A DNA stretch of 64,000 bases from Desulfatiglans anilini DSM 4660 (GTDB lineage: Bacteria > Desulfobacterota > DSM-4660 > Desulfatiglandales > Desulfatiglandaceae): the NCBI RefSeq assembly GCF_000422285.1, contig NZ_AULM01000012.1:40469-104468 (forward strand), read 5' to 3'. The position numbers and the translations under genes are program-made. A model generated the notes under the pieces. The model searched no databases. It saw only the letters and a program-made list of their open reading frames with translations, and was not told the DNA's origin. The first letter of the stretch is position 1; each line of letters begins with the position of its first letter. Positions 42,706-51,690 of this stretch are shown piece after piece.

Positions 42706-45156
42706 CTAGGCGTTCGGGGGTTCTTCCGTCTGAGAGGGATCTTCGCCTGACTGGAGCGGCCTCGAAAATCTGCAGCCCCGCTTCCGGCAGACGAGCTTGG
42801 CCTCGCCGCCCTTGCCGCGCCGGATGGCGAGGACCCGTGTGCCGCACTCCGGACACTCGCCGTCGTAGGGCTCGTCCCACATCACGAAGCGGCATTCCGG
42901 GAAGCGGTCGCAGGCGTAAAAGGGCTTTCCCTTCTTCGTGAACTTCTCCACCAGGGTGCCGCCGCAGCCCTCTTCCGGGCAGGCGACGCCCGTCCGGTAG
43001 GGTTCGGTGTGCTTGCACTCTGGATAACGTTCGCAGCCCAGGAAACGCTGCCCCGAGCGGTTGGTCTTGACGAACATCCGCGCTCCGCACTCACGGCAGG
43101 GGATGCCCGCAGGCCGCGAGGCAGCCGTCTTGTCCTCCTCGCCGCCGATGGGGGCGGTGTTCTTGCATTCGGGATAACCCGAGCAGGCGAGGAACGGCCC
43201 GTAGCGACCGGTCTTCAGCACCATCGGGCGCCCGCATAGCTCGCAGGGGCCCAGGTCCTCCGGCACCACCGGGACGGCCGACACGATGATGCGGCCCTTT
43301 TCGTCCCGGGTGAAATCGGCCGTCTCGCGACAGTCGGGGTAGCCCGAACAGGCCAGAAAGATGCCGTTCTTCCCCGATTTCAAGACCATCGGCCGGCCGC
43401 ATTTCGGGCAGGAAAGCCCCGTCGGGACTTCGCCCTTGAGCCTCGACTGCGCCCGGTCGAGCTCCTCCTTGAAGACGCGGTAGAAGTCCCGGATGACCTC
43501 CGTCCACTGCGCCTCGCCGTGCTCGATCATGTCGAGCCGCGTCTCCATCTGCGCAGTGAATGCGGGGTCCAGGATGTCCGGAAAACTCGCCATCAGGAGG
43601 TCCGTCACGAGAAAGCCCAGCTCCGTCGGCCTGAAGCGCTTCTTTTCGAGGACCACGTATTCGCGGTCGCTGATGTTGGCCAGGATGGAGGCATAGGTCG
43701 ACGGGCGGCCGATCCCGTTCTCCTCGAGCGCCTTGATCAGGGTCGCCTCCGTAAAGCGGGGCGGCGGCTGTGTGAAGTGCTGCGCGGGCTCGAGCTTGAT
43801 GAGCGCAAGCGGGTCGCCCTCCTTCAGTTCGGGCAGGAGCGCCTCCTCTTCCTTGGTTTCCTTCTCAAGCTCCACCGCCCTCGATGAAGCCGGCTCGTCA
43901 TAGGCCGCCATGAACCCCTTGAAGGCGATGACCGCCCCGGAGGCCCGGAAAAGGCCCTTTCCGGCCTCCACCTCGATCTGGGTCTGGTCGAGCACCGCCG
44001 GGTTCATCTGGCAGGCCAGGAAGCGCTTCCAAATCAGCGTGTAGAGGGCCGCCTGATCCTTTGTCAGATAGGGTTTGAGGCTGTCCGGCGCCAGGTGGAC
44101 GTCCGTCGGACGGACGGCCTCGTGGGCCTCCTGCGCCCCCTTGGGACTGCGGTACTGGTTCGGCTTCTTCGGCAGGAAATCCGCCCCGAAGTCCGTGAGG
44201 ATCCGCTCCCGCACCGCCGTCAGGGCCTCGTTCGAGAGGCGGAAGGAGTCGGTCCGCATGTACGTGATCAGACCGACCTGGCCCTCGGAGCCGAGCGCCA
44301 CCCCTTCGTAGAGGTTCTGCGCGACGGACATGGTCCTCTTGGCCGAAAAACCGAGCTTCTTGCTGGCCTCCTGCTGCAGAAGGCTCGTCGTGAAAGGCGG
44401 CGGAGGACTCTTTTTCGTCTTCTTTTTCGTGACCTTCCGCACCTTGAAGGGTTCGTCCCGGACCGCCTCGATGACCGCATCGGTTTCCGCCCCTGTCTTC
44501 AAGTCGCACTTCCTGCCGTCGAAGGCGACCAGGCGCGCCTTGAAGCGCGGCGGCCGGTCCGCGTCCAGATGCGCGGTCAACGACCAGTACTCCTGCTGCT
44601 CGAAGGCGAAGATCTCACGCTCCCGGTCGCAGATCATCCGGACGGCGACCGACTGCACCCGGCCGGCGCTCAGGCCCCGCTTCACCTTGGTCCAGAGCAT
44701 GGGGGAGATCTGGTACCCGACCAGACGGTCCAGAACGCGCCGCGCCTGCTGCGATTCGAACTTGTGGCGGTCAAGCTCCCGGGGCGATGCGACCGCCTCG
44801 CGGATGGCGCCGGCCGTCAACTCGTTGAAAAGCACCCGCACGATGGCCGGGCCGCCGTTTCGCAGTTCCTCGGCGATGTGCCAGGCGATCGCCTCCCCCT
44901 CGCGGTCGGGGTCGGGGGCGAGATAGACCGTTTCGGCCTTCCGGCCGGCCTGTTTGAGCTCCTTCAGGACCCGCTCTTTGCCTTTGATGGTGACGTACTC
45001 GGGCCTGAAGTTCCGCTGGACATCGACCCCGAGCCGGTTGACGGGCAGATCCTTCACGTGCCCTACCGAGGCCTTGATCTCGAAGTCTGGACCGAGATAT
45101 TTTTGAATGGTTTTGGCCTTTGCAGGCGATTCGACGATCAGAAGATTTTTAGGCAT
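42706..45156 (-). CDS. topA: DNA topoisomerase I with five C-terminal zinc ribbons
   Basis: 816 residues. N-terminal Toprim LLIVESPAKAKTIQKYLG with APDPDREGEAIAWH, and the catalytic Tyr in GLITYMRTDSFRLS near residue 298. Five zinc-ribbon modules follow from about residue 590: CPKCGRPM..CSGYPDC, CELCGRPM..CSGYPEC, CRECGARM..CERYPEC, CPEEGCGG..CDRFPEC and CPECGTRV..CRKRGC. It relaxes negative supercoils. The upstream gene is dprA, a common neighbour. The 259-nt gap before it holds nothing. The Shine-Dalgarno is weak. Confidence 0.95.
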   Translation of the reverse strand: MPKNLLIVESPAKAKTIQKYLGPDFEIKASVGHVKDLPVNRLGVDVQRNFRPEYVTIKGKERVLKELKQAGRKAETVYLAPDPDREGEAIAWHIAEELRNGGPAIVRVLFNELTAGAIREAVASPRELDRHKFESQQARRVLDRLVGYQISPMLWTKVKRGLSAGRVQSVAVRMICDREREIFAFEQQEYWSLTAHLDADRPPRFKARLVAFDGRKCDLKTGAETDAVIEAVRDEPFKVRKVTKKKTKKSPPPPFTTSLLQQEASKKLGFSAKRTMSVAQNLYEGVALGSEGQVGLITYMRTDSFRLSNEALTAVRERILTDFGADFLPKKPNQYRSPKGAQEAHEAVRPTDVHLAPDSLKPYLTKDQAALYTLIWKRFLACQMNPAVLDQTQIEVEAGKGLFRASGAVIAFKGFMAAYDEPASSRAVELEKETKEEEALLPELKEGDPLALIKLEPAQHFTQPPPRFTEATLIKALEENGIGRPSTYASILANISDREYVVLEKKRFRPTELGFLVTDLLMASFPDILDPAFTAQMETRLDMIEHGEAQWTEVIRDFYRVFKEELDRAQSRLKGEVPTGLSCPKCGRPMVLKSGKNGIFLACSGYPDCRETADFTRDEKGRIIVSAVPVVPEDLGPCELCGRPMVLKTGRYGPFLACSGYPECKNTAPIGGEEDKTAASRPAGIPCRECGARMFVKTNRSGQRFLGCERYPECKHTEPYRTGVACPEEGCGGTLVEKFTKKGKPFYACDRFPECRFVMWDEPYDGECPECGTRVLAIRRGKGGEAKLVCRKRGCRFSRPLQSGEDPSQTEEPPNA

Positions 45157-45415
45157 AAGTTTGAGTATAACCTGCTATTGGGAAAAATCACGCCGGAGGG
45201 ATCCCGCCGTTTCTGTGGTTCCATTGCGCCATGCTCGGGGGCAACGTCCTGGCCGGAGGGGAATCGGAGAACGCGCGGACCCTTTACCCTTCCACCTCCC
45301 CCGCTCGGGCAAAGGAGACGCAGCCGACCGACTCGAGTGGCCCGGAGTGCCCGCCTCCTCCCCGCTTGAGAGCGTGATGAAGAATTCCATGTACGGAGGC
45401 TTTTTCAACCGCCTG

Positions 45416-46522
45416 TCAAGCGGACCGCACATACGATCTGCCGGGCAGGGCCTTTACGAGGCCCTTCAGTTCCAGGGTCATCAACGCCCCGAGGACATCC
45501 CCCGCAGGCAGGCGGGTCTTGCGGACGACCTCGTCGATATGCAGCGGGTAGACATCCAGCGCTCGAAAGACCACTCCCTCCACCCCATCCGGGGCCTCGG
45601 GCGAAGCAGCCGGTTTCCCGACGCCCGTCTCCACGCGCGGCCGAATCGCCAACTCCTCGAGGATGTCTTCCGTACCCTCGACGAGCCTCGCCCCCTGCTT
45701 CAGCAGAAAGTGCGTGCCCGCACTCTTGATGGAATCGACGCTCCCGGGCACGGCAAAGACCTCCCGCCCCTGTTCGAGGGCCTGGGCGGCGGTGATGAGG
45801 GATCCGCTTTTGCGTGTGGCCTCCACCACGACCACCCCCCGGCTCAAACCGCTGATCAGGCGATTGCGGATCGGGAAGTTGCGGGGCTCCGGCAGCGTTC
45901 CCATGGGGAACTCGCTCAGGACCGTTCCGGTCTCGAGGATCCGCGCCATGAGCCGGCCGTTCGACCGGGGGTAGACCTGATCGACCCCGGTGCCCAAGAC
46001 CGCGACGGTGTAACCCCCCGCATCGAGGCAGCCCCAGTGCGCTGCGGTGTCGATCCCGCGGGCCATGCCGCTGACCACCGCCACGCCGCCCCGGCCAAGG
46101 CCCCGGCCGAGCCGTTCGGCCACATTCAACCCGTAGTGGCTGGCGTTGCGCGAGCCGACCACGGCCACCGGCGTCCCATTCTGAGGCGGCACACGCCCCC
46201 TGACATAGAGCACCATGGGCGGTGCGTGGATCTCCCGCAGTTCGTGCGGATAATCCCGGTCCCCGTAGGTCAGGATGCGGACCCCGCACCGCTCCGCGGC
46301 CTCCAGCTCTTGGACCGGATCCACCGCGGGCTCGCGGCGCGCGATCGACCGGACCGCCTCCTGCCTGATCCCCACCACCCGGAGGAGATTCTCCGGATCG
46401 GCATTGAAGACCCCGCGCGGGTCCCCGAACGTATCGATCAGGCGTTTGAAGGTCCTGTTCCCCAGCCCGGGTATCAAATAAAGCCCCAGCCAGTAACACC
46501 GTTCGTCAGACCAGGTTTGCAT
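45416..46522 (-). CDS. dprA: DprA/Smf DNA-processing protein
   Basis: 368 residues. N-terminal helix-hairpin-helix region (LIPGLGNRTFKRLIDTFG), then the Rossmann-like DprA core with VAVVGSRNASHYG, SGMARGIDTAAH, VLGTGVDQVYP, SEFPMGT, NRLISGLSRGVVVVEA and KSGSLITAAQALEQGREVFAVPGS, and a C-terminal winged helix from about 305. It loads RecA on incoming single-stranded DNA in natural transformation. Followed by topA, preceded by the EI24 gene. Confidence 0.95.
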   Translation of the reverse strand: MQTWSDERCYWLGLYLIPGLGNRTFKRLIDTFGDPRGVFNADPENLLRVVGIRQEAVRSIARREPAVDPVQELEAAERCGVRILTYGDRDYPHELREIHAPPMVLYVRGRVPPQNGTPVAVVGSRNASHYGLNVAERLGRGLGRGGVAVVSGMARGIDTAAHWGCLDAGGYTVAVLGTGVDQVYPRSNGRLMARILETGTVLSEFPMGTLPEPRNFPIRNRLISGLSRGVVVVEATRKSGSLITAAQALEQGREVFAVPGSVDSIKSAGTHFLLKQGARLVEGTEDILEELAIRPRVETGVGKPAASPEAPDGVEGVVFRALDVYPLHIDEVVRKTRLPAGDVLGALMTLELKGLVKALPGRSYVRSA

Positions 46523-46764
46523 GGGATCGGCAAGAGATCGGCATCGGGTTCAGAGAAACCGGACCGGGCCGCGGCGCAGCGTTATCCGGTGTTCGGTGGA
46601 TCCTCCCGGGGCCGGAGGCGTATACGTCGTGGGGGGGCGTTCATCCCGGTCCTGCCCCCGCAATCGAGGACCGGAGACGATCCATCGGCGGCGGTTGACC
46701 CCGCTGATCGATCAGGTTCGAAGTATAAAGCAGACCCGCCGGGGTTAGTCAAGGACAAATTGGA

Positions 46765-47508
46765 TCAAGCCGCCCCATCCCCCGTGCCCGGCGCCTTCCC
46801 CATCCGATCCAGGGCATAGAGGGTGGCGCCCACCGGGGCGAAGGAGAGGAGAAAGATGTTCACGGCGGGCACCAGGAAAGGGAGCCCGAAACCCAGGTGA
46901 AAGAGCAGGTTTTTCTTGAAGAGCCCGAAACGCTCGCCGAAGGGCAGCAGCCGGCGCGCCGGGACGAGATCCGTGTTGTCCCAGGCCAGAAAGCACACCG
47001 CCGCGGCCGATGAAAGGAGCACCCACAAGGGTCCGAAGGGCAGCAGCCAGCCGAAGACCATCAGGATCAGCGACCCCGCTACCGGCAGCACGGCCCGCGG
47101 GATCTCCTGCCCGATCAGATAGAGGAGAACCTTCAGAAGGCCCCCGCTCGGCTCCTCTACATGGCCGGTTACGATCTTTTCGGTGATGCGGGACATGTAG
47201 TCCATGACGAGCACGGCAAAGACGATCTGGGCCACCAGATAGGAAAGCACGGCGGCCACCCCCATCAGGAACAGGGACAGGAGCCACGAGAGCAGCACCC
47301 AGAGCCAGAGGATCCAGCGGCTTTCGGGCCGCGTCCACACCGCGTTGAGGATCTCCTGATGATAGACGAGGACCAGCGCCGAGGCCGCCACGGTCAGGAG
47401 CAGCACCACCGCCAGCCGCAGAATGCCCCAGAACAGGAGCCGCGGCCGCCTGAAGGCCAGGCTCAGCCCCTTTGCATGGTAGGTGAAACCCTGTAGAAAC
47501 GATTTCAT
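46765..47508 (-). CDS. EI24 domain (CysZ-like) membrane protein
   Basis: 247 residues from MKSFLQGFTYHAKGLSLAFR. About four long helices with the family order: RRPRLLFWGILRLAVVLLLTV, then a broad hydrophobic region, ISRITEKIVTGHVEEPSGG on the inner face, and a conserved C-terminal LFHLGFGLPFLVPAVNIFLLSFAPVGATLYALD. CysZ relatives carry sulfate, but many EI24 proteins are uncharacterised. First gene of the EI24-dprA-topA group (gap of 242 nt to dprA). GGAGAGG lies 11 nt upstream of the ATG. Confidence 0.82.
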   Translation of the reverse strand: MKSFLQGFTYHAKGLSLAFRRPRLLFWGILRLAVVLLLTVAASALVLVYHQEILNAVWTRPESRWILWLWVLLSWLLSLFLMGVAAVLSYLVAQIVFAVLVMDYMSRITEKIVTGHVEEPSGGLLKVLLYLIGQEIPRAVLPVAGSLILMVFGWLLPFGPLWVLLSSAAAVCFLAWDNTDLVPARRLLPFGERFGLFKKNLLFHLGFGLPFLVPAVNIFLLSFAPVGATLYALDRMGKAPGTGDGAA

Positions 47509-47713
47509 GACGTTTGCAACCTCTCCTTCCGAATCGGGCTTTTCGGCGGCTCGAAGACCACGCCGCGTTCGAGCGCTTGGACGACCCGCCCGGACAAACA
47601 CATCCGCTGGTTCGGCGGCGCAAGCCGATCAGCCGCGACGCGCGCCGCCGAACAAGCCTCCTCTGCATCCTCGACGGGAGCCGGACCAGGCGCACTCGGT
47701 TGCTGACGGGAGG

Positions 47714-47975
47714 CCTCAGAAAATCCAGCCGCTGAGCATGCCGCACGGCACAGCCCTCTTCGGTACCCTTGGCGGTGAGCCGTTGCAGGCGCGCGCGGCT
47801 GATGACGTGATAGGTGCATTCATCACGCTCAATCCGCCGGGTGAGCCGTTGCAGGCGCGCGCGGCTGATGACCGCAAGCCTCAGACGAACTCAGCCGCTG
47901 ACCACGCCGCAGGGCACAGGGTCCTTCGGCGCAGGCGGCGGCGAGCCGCTGCAGGCACGCCCGTTTGTGGACAAG
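47714..47975 (+). repeat. Three imperfect direct repeats in an empty gap
   Basis: The 33-bp segment GGTGAGCCGTTGCAGGCGCG to CGGCTGATGAC occurs exactly at 47775-47807 and 47841-47873, and in diverged form at 47941-47973. A flanking piece (GCCTCAGA..CAGCCGCTGA..CACGCCGCA) is also repeated (47714 and 47879). The 47509-47980 gap contains no gene. Confidence 0.7.
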
Positions 47976-47980
47976 AAAGC

Positions 47981-48895
47981 TCAGATCGACTCCGTCGTCT
48001 TCCGGACGGCGTGCCCCCCGAACTCGCGCCGGAGCGCCGCCACCACCTTGTCCGAAAAATTGTCGTCCACGCGGCTGCGGAAGCGGCTCATCAGCGACAA
48101 GGTCAGCACGGGGGCCGGCACCCCGCTCTCGACGGCCTGAAGCGCCGTCCACCGGCCCTCCCCCGAATCCTCGACGAAGGCGCCGATGTCGGCCAGACGC
48201 GCGCTCCTCGAAAACATCCCCTCGGCGAGTTCGAGAAGCCAGGAGCGGATGACGCTCCCCTGGTTCCACAGGTGCGCCACCTTCGCGTAATCCAGGTCAT
48301 CGGAGTAGGCGGAGGCGTCCAGGATCCCGAACCCCTCGGCATAGGCCTGCATCATCCCGTATTCGATCCCGTTGTGGACCATCTTCAAAAAATGCCCCGC
48401 GCCCGTCGCGCCGCAGTGCAGGACGCCCTCCGCCGGCGCGAGCGACCGGAAAACCGGTTCCAGGATGTCATAAACGCGCTTCCCGCCCCCTACCATCAGG
48501 CAGTATCCGGCTTCGAGGCCCCACACCCCGCCGCTCACCCCGACGTCCACGTAGTGGATCCCCTTCGGGGCCAGGAGTTCGGCGCGGCGCACGTCGTCTT
48601 TATAATAGGTATTCCCGCCGTCGATGACCATGTCCCCGCGGGATAGGATCCCGGCCAGCCGCGTCAGGTGCTCGTCCACCGTGGCGCCGGCAGGCAGCAT
48701 GAGCCAGACCGCACGCGGCGCTGCGAGCTTCTTCACAAGCTCTTCCAGACTGAACGCCGCCCCGGCTCCCTCGGCCGCCAACCGCTCCGTCTTCTCCCGG
48801 GTCCGGTTGTAGGCCACCACCTCGTGCCCGCCCCGGATGAGCCTCCGGGCCATGTTCATCCCCATCCGCCCCAATCCGATCATCCCTATCTGCAT
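47981..48895 (-). CDS. gnd: 6-phosphogluconate dehydrogenase, decarboxylating (short, YqeC/GndA type)
   Basis: 304 residues, about 160 shorter than E. coli Gnd and of the length of the NAD-preferring short form. Rossmann GLGRMGMNMARRLIRGG, the substrate loop DGGNTYYKDD, VDVGVSGGVWGLEAGYCLMVGG and catalytic Lys/His region GAGHFLKMVHNGIEYGMMQAYAEGF are all present. Converts 6-phosphogluconate to ribulose 5-phosphate, which the Rpe encoded at 58893-59561 can epimerise. Not in an evident operon. Confidence 0.92.
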   Translation of the reverse strand: MQIGMIGLGRMGMNMARRLIRGGHEVVAYNRTREKTERLAAEGAGAAFSLEELVKKLAAPRAVWLMLPAGATVDEHLTRLAGILSRGDMVIDGGNTYYKDDVRRAELLAPKGIHYVDVGVSGGVWGLEAGYCLMVGGGKRVYDILEPVFRSLAPAEGVLHCGATGAGHFLKMVHNGIEYGMMQAYAEGFGILDASAYSDDLDYAKVAHLWNQGSVIRSWLLELAEGMFSRSARLADIGAFVEDSGEGRWTALQAVESGVPAPVLTLSLMSRFRSRVDDNFSDKVVAALRREFGGHAVRKTTESI

Positions 48896-49136
48896 CCGGC
48901 CCTCCTTCCAGGGCGCCGCCTCCGGCTATTCAAAGCGGCCCCGCGCCCATGGGGCCTCCGCCGTCTTTTTTCCTTCAAACCTTCGGCCCTGCCGGCCTCG
49001 GCCCCCCATGCCATCCCATCCGGTGGCCCTCCGGCGAATGCGCCGGCGCCCTCCGCAAACCCGTGCTTCACACCCATTGTATCAGGATCTGCGAAGCTTT
49101 CAACCGCCGCTCGCCGTTATGAGAGTCGCTCAAAAA

Positions 49137-49331
49137 ATGAACATAATAAGCGGTTTAAAAATCACCAGGGTCGGATTACCATTCGAGCACATCAGAAGGA
49201 TCGCACCGGCCTTGGGAAAGCGCATGAGCAGGACCCTGCCTACCCTGCTCGTCAGCCTGGATCTGGTCGTGAATGCGCGCAAGGTGTGTGAGAGCTACTG
49301 CGTGAGGACCGGATATGATTCTATTTTTTGA
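49137..49331 (+). CDS. Short open frame at the antitoxin position before vapC
   Basis: 64 residues (MNIISGLKITRVGLPFEHIR onward), unrecognised. Its stop overlaps the vapC start by 17 nt, the arrangement expected of an antitoxin gene, but no VapB, MazE or Phd signature is visible and there is no clear Shine-Dalgarno. It may be the remnant of an antitoxin or chance. Confidence 0.25.
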   Translation: MNIISGLKITRVGLPFEHIRRIAPALGKRMSRTLPTLLVSLDLVVNARKVCESYCVRTGYDSIF

Positions 49332-49486
49332 TACCTCGGCGTTGGTCAAATTTTTTCATCGGGAGGAGGGAACCAATTGAAGAGATGCTGTTCGTGGCAG
49401 CCGATGATATTCTGCTCAAGGCTGTTAAGGCAATAGGAGCAAAGGCAATAAACCCTCTTTCGGGGCCGGAGATTATCATGCCGTAA
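49315..49486 (+). pseudogene. vapC: vapC (PIN-domain toxin) remnant with internal deletion
   Basis: The 5' part encodes MILFFDTSALVKFFHREEGT, a textbook PIN start with the first catalytic Asp, then stops at 49378. Directly after, in another frame, 49385-49486 encodes MLFVAADDILLKAVKAIGAK and AINPLSGPEIIMP, which is a PIN C-terminus with the last acidic residues (AADD). The middle 80 or so residues, with the other metal ligands, are missing. The 48896-49136 gap upstream has no gene. Confidence 0.75.
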
Positions 49487-49522
49487 GCCATGAGAGGCTT
49501 GAAGGTGTGATGCGATTGCGGC

Positions 49523-49552
49523 TTGATCGGCTCGCCCTCCCGGTGGTATAAA
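49523..49552 (+). promoter_or_regulatory. Sigma-70-type promoter of the ABC exporter operon
   Basis: TTGATC, 18-bp spacer, TATAAA, about 190 nt before the hlyD-like start codon. The rest of the 49487-49739 gap shows nothing else. Confidence 0.5.
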
Positions 49553-49739
49553 GCGCTACTGTCTTAATTTTCCCTTTGAGAGCGGTGTTTTCCTCAAGCG
49601 ATTGAAACGGTTGGAGGCCCCTTTTCGGTCCGGATCGGGCGCACCCTTGTCCCGCCGCAGAAAGCGGGCCCCATGACCAACCGGCGCAGGGGGCCTCCGC
49701 GCGAACACCCGGCAACCAGCCTGAAGGACGGACGAAACA

Positions 49740-50906
49740 TTGAAAAAACGCCTCATATTGATTGTTTTCGTCATCCTGCTCCTCGGGGTAGGCCTGCTGG
49801 TCTATCTCGGACAGCGGCGCGAGAAGACGGCGGAGCGGTATTACTCCGGGACCATCGAGAGCATCGAATCCAACATCGCCTTCCAGGTCAGCGGCCGGGT
49901 CCAGGAAGTGCTGGTGGACGAAGGCCAGGCCATCCGGAAGGATCAGGTCCTCGCCCGTCTCGACCCCACGACCTACGAGGCCCGGGTCCAGAAGGCCGCC
50001 GCCGACCTCGAGCAGACCGTCCACGCCGCCGCCGAGGCCGAGGTCCAGCTGGCGGCGGTCGAGATTGCCGCGCCGGCGGCGGTGGCCCGAGCCGAAGCGG
50101 CCGTCCGGTCGCTCGAGGCCAACCTCGAGGAGCTGACGGCCGGATACCGCAAGCAGGAGGTCCATCGGGCCGAGCAGGCTCTTCTCGCCGCACAGGCGAC
50201 CCTGGAAGAGGCGCGCAGGGACAAGGAACGCTACGAAAAGCTCTTCGAGCGGAAGGTCGTCTCGGCCGCCGAGATGGAGGCCTACGCCCTGCGGCATGAG
50301 ACCGCTCTGCGCGAATACGAAAGGGCCAAGGCGGCCTCCGACCTCTCGCGCGAAGGGTTCCGCAAGGAGTCGATCAAGGCGGCCGCGGCCCGGCTTTCCG
50401 AGGGCCGCGCGGCCCTCGAGGAGGCGCGGGGCAACCTGAAAAAGGTCGATGCCGCCCGCGCGGCCCTCGACGTCGCACGGGCCCGCGTCCAGGCGGCGGA
50501 GGCGGCGCTCCGCCTCGCCCGAACCGAAAGCGGCTACACGGTCCTCGAGGCCCCGTTCGACGCCATCGTCACCAGCCGCAACGTCGAACCGGGCGAGGTG
50601 ATCACACCGACCCGGGAGGTCCTCTCGATCGCCGACCTCCATCTGGTCAAGCTCAAGATCTTCGTCGGCGAGACGGAGATCGGCCGCGTCAAGCCCGGAC
50701 AGAACGCCGTCGTCAAAACGGACACCTTCCCGGCAAAGGAGTATCGGGGGACGGTGAGCTACATCTCGCCCGAGGCGGAGTTCACCCCCAAGATCATTCA
50801 GACCCACAAGGAACGAGTCAAACTCGTCTACCTCGTCAAGATCTCCCTCCCGAACCCGGACCTCGAACTGAAACCAGGAATGCCGGCCGATGCCTGGCTC
50901 GAATGA
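49740..50906 (+). CDS. HlyD-family periplasmic adaptor of an ABC exporter (YbhG/YhiI-like)
   Basis: 388 residues starting at TTG (MKKRLILIVFVILLLGVGLL), one N-terminal membrane helix, a lipoyl half-domain (IAFQVSGRVQEVLVDEGQAI), a long Ala/Glu-rich coiled-coil hairpin (about 85-255) with KRYEKLFERKVVSAAEMEAY-type text, and the second lipoyl half with TVLEAPFDAIVTSRNVEPGEVI. It bridges the inner-membrane ABC-2 permeases to an outer-membrane channel. The operon order adaptor-ATPase-ATPase-permease-permease matches the E. coli ybhGFSR group. Overlaps the next gene by 17 nt. Confidence 0.88.
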   Translation: MKKRLILIVFVILLLGVGLLVYLGQRREKTAERYYSGTIESIESNIAFQVSGRVQEVLVDEGQAIRKDQVLARLDPTTYEARVQKAAADLEQTVHAAAEAEVQLAAVEIAAPAAVARAEAAVRSLEANLEELTAGYRKQEVHRAEQALLAAQATLEEARRDKERYEKLFERKVVSAAEMEAYALRHETALREYERAKAASDLSREGFRKESIKAAAARLSEGRAALEEARGNLKKVDAARAALDVARARVQAAEAALRLARTESGYTVLEAPFDAIVTSRNVEPGEVITPTREVLSIADLHLVKLKIFVGETEIGRVKPGQNAVVKTDTFPAKEYRGTVSYISPEAEFTPKIIQTHKERVKLVYLVKISLPNPDLELKPGMPADAWLE

Positions 50907-51690
50907 ACACCCCGCGGGTGAGGACAAGCCCGCCCGGCCGGCGCCGATGATCGAGGTCCAGGGCGTGTCGAAGCGCTACGGCGCCGAGGAGGCGGTCTCG
51001 GCGGCCGATTTTACGATCGAGCGGGGGATCGTCTTCGGCCTCGTCGGGTCGGACGGGGCCGGAAAGACCACGCTCCTGCGCATGATGGCCACGATGCTCA
51101 AACCCGACACGGGACGGATCGTCATCGGCGGATTCGACGCCGTCCGCGAGCGGAACCGGGTCAAGCGGCTGATCGGCTACATGCCGCAGCGCTTTGGACT
51201 CTATCAGGACCTCACCGTGGAGGAAAACCTCGACTTCTTCATGGACATCTACGGCATCCCCGGGCGTCTTCGCGCCTCGAAGCGCGAAAGCCTCCTCGGG
51301 TTCTCGAACCTTCTGTCCTTCGTCGAACGTCAGGCCCGGCACCTTTCGGGCGGCATGAAACAGAAGCTCGGACTGGCCTGCGTCCTCGTCCACGAGCCGG
51401 AGGTCCTCATCCTCGACGAGCCGACCAACGGGGTCGACCCCGTCTCCCGGATGGAATTCTGGGAAATCCTCACGGAAAGACGCGCCCAGGGCATGACCGT
51501 CGTAGTCTCGACCGCCTACCTCGACGAGGCGAGGAAGTGCGACCGCATCCTCCTCATGCACCGCTCGCGCATCCTCGCCGAGGCCGCCCCGGACACCCTG
51601 TACGAAGGCTTTGCCGACCTCGAATCCGCGATCATCCACCGCATCCGGGATATCGACGAGGGTCCTGAACATGGCCAATTCGAACACTGA
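50890..51690 (+). CDS. ABC exporter ATPase 1 (first half of a YbhF-like pair)
   Basis: 266 residues. Walker A GSDGAGKTTLL, Q-loop YMPQRFGLYQDLTV, signature LSGGMKQKLGL, Walker B VLILDEPTNGVD. The switch region has TAYLDEARKCD, where the usual switch His is Tyr. In YbhF two such domains are fused; here they are separate genes. Together with the adaptor and two permeases it should form a drug or lipid-type exporter. Ends 20 nt past the start of the second ATPase gene. Confidence 0.88.
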   Translation: MPGSNEHPAGEDKPARPAPMIEVQGVSKRYGAEEAVSAADFTIERGIVFGLVGSDGAGKTTLLRMMATMLKPDTGRIVIGGFDAVRERNRVKRLIGYMPQRFGLYQDLTVEENLDFFMDIYGIPGRLRASKRESLLGFSNLLSFVERQARHLSGGMKQKLGLACVLVHEPEVLILDEPTNGVDPVSRMEFWEILTERRAQGMTVVVSTAYLDEARKCDRILLMHRSRILAEAAPDTLYEGFADLESAIIHRIRDIDEGPEHGQFEH

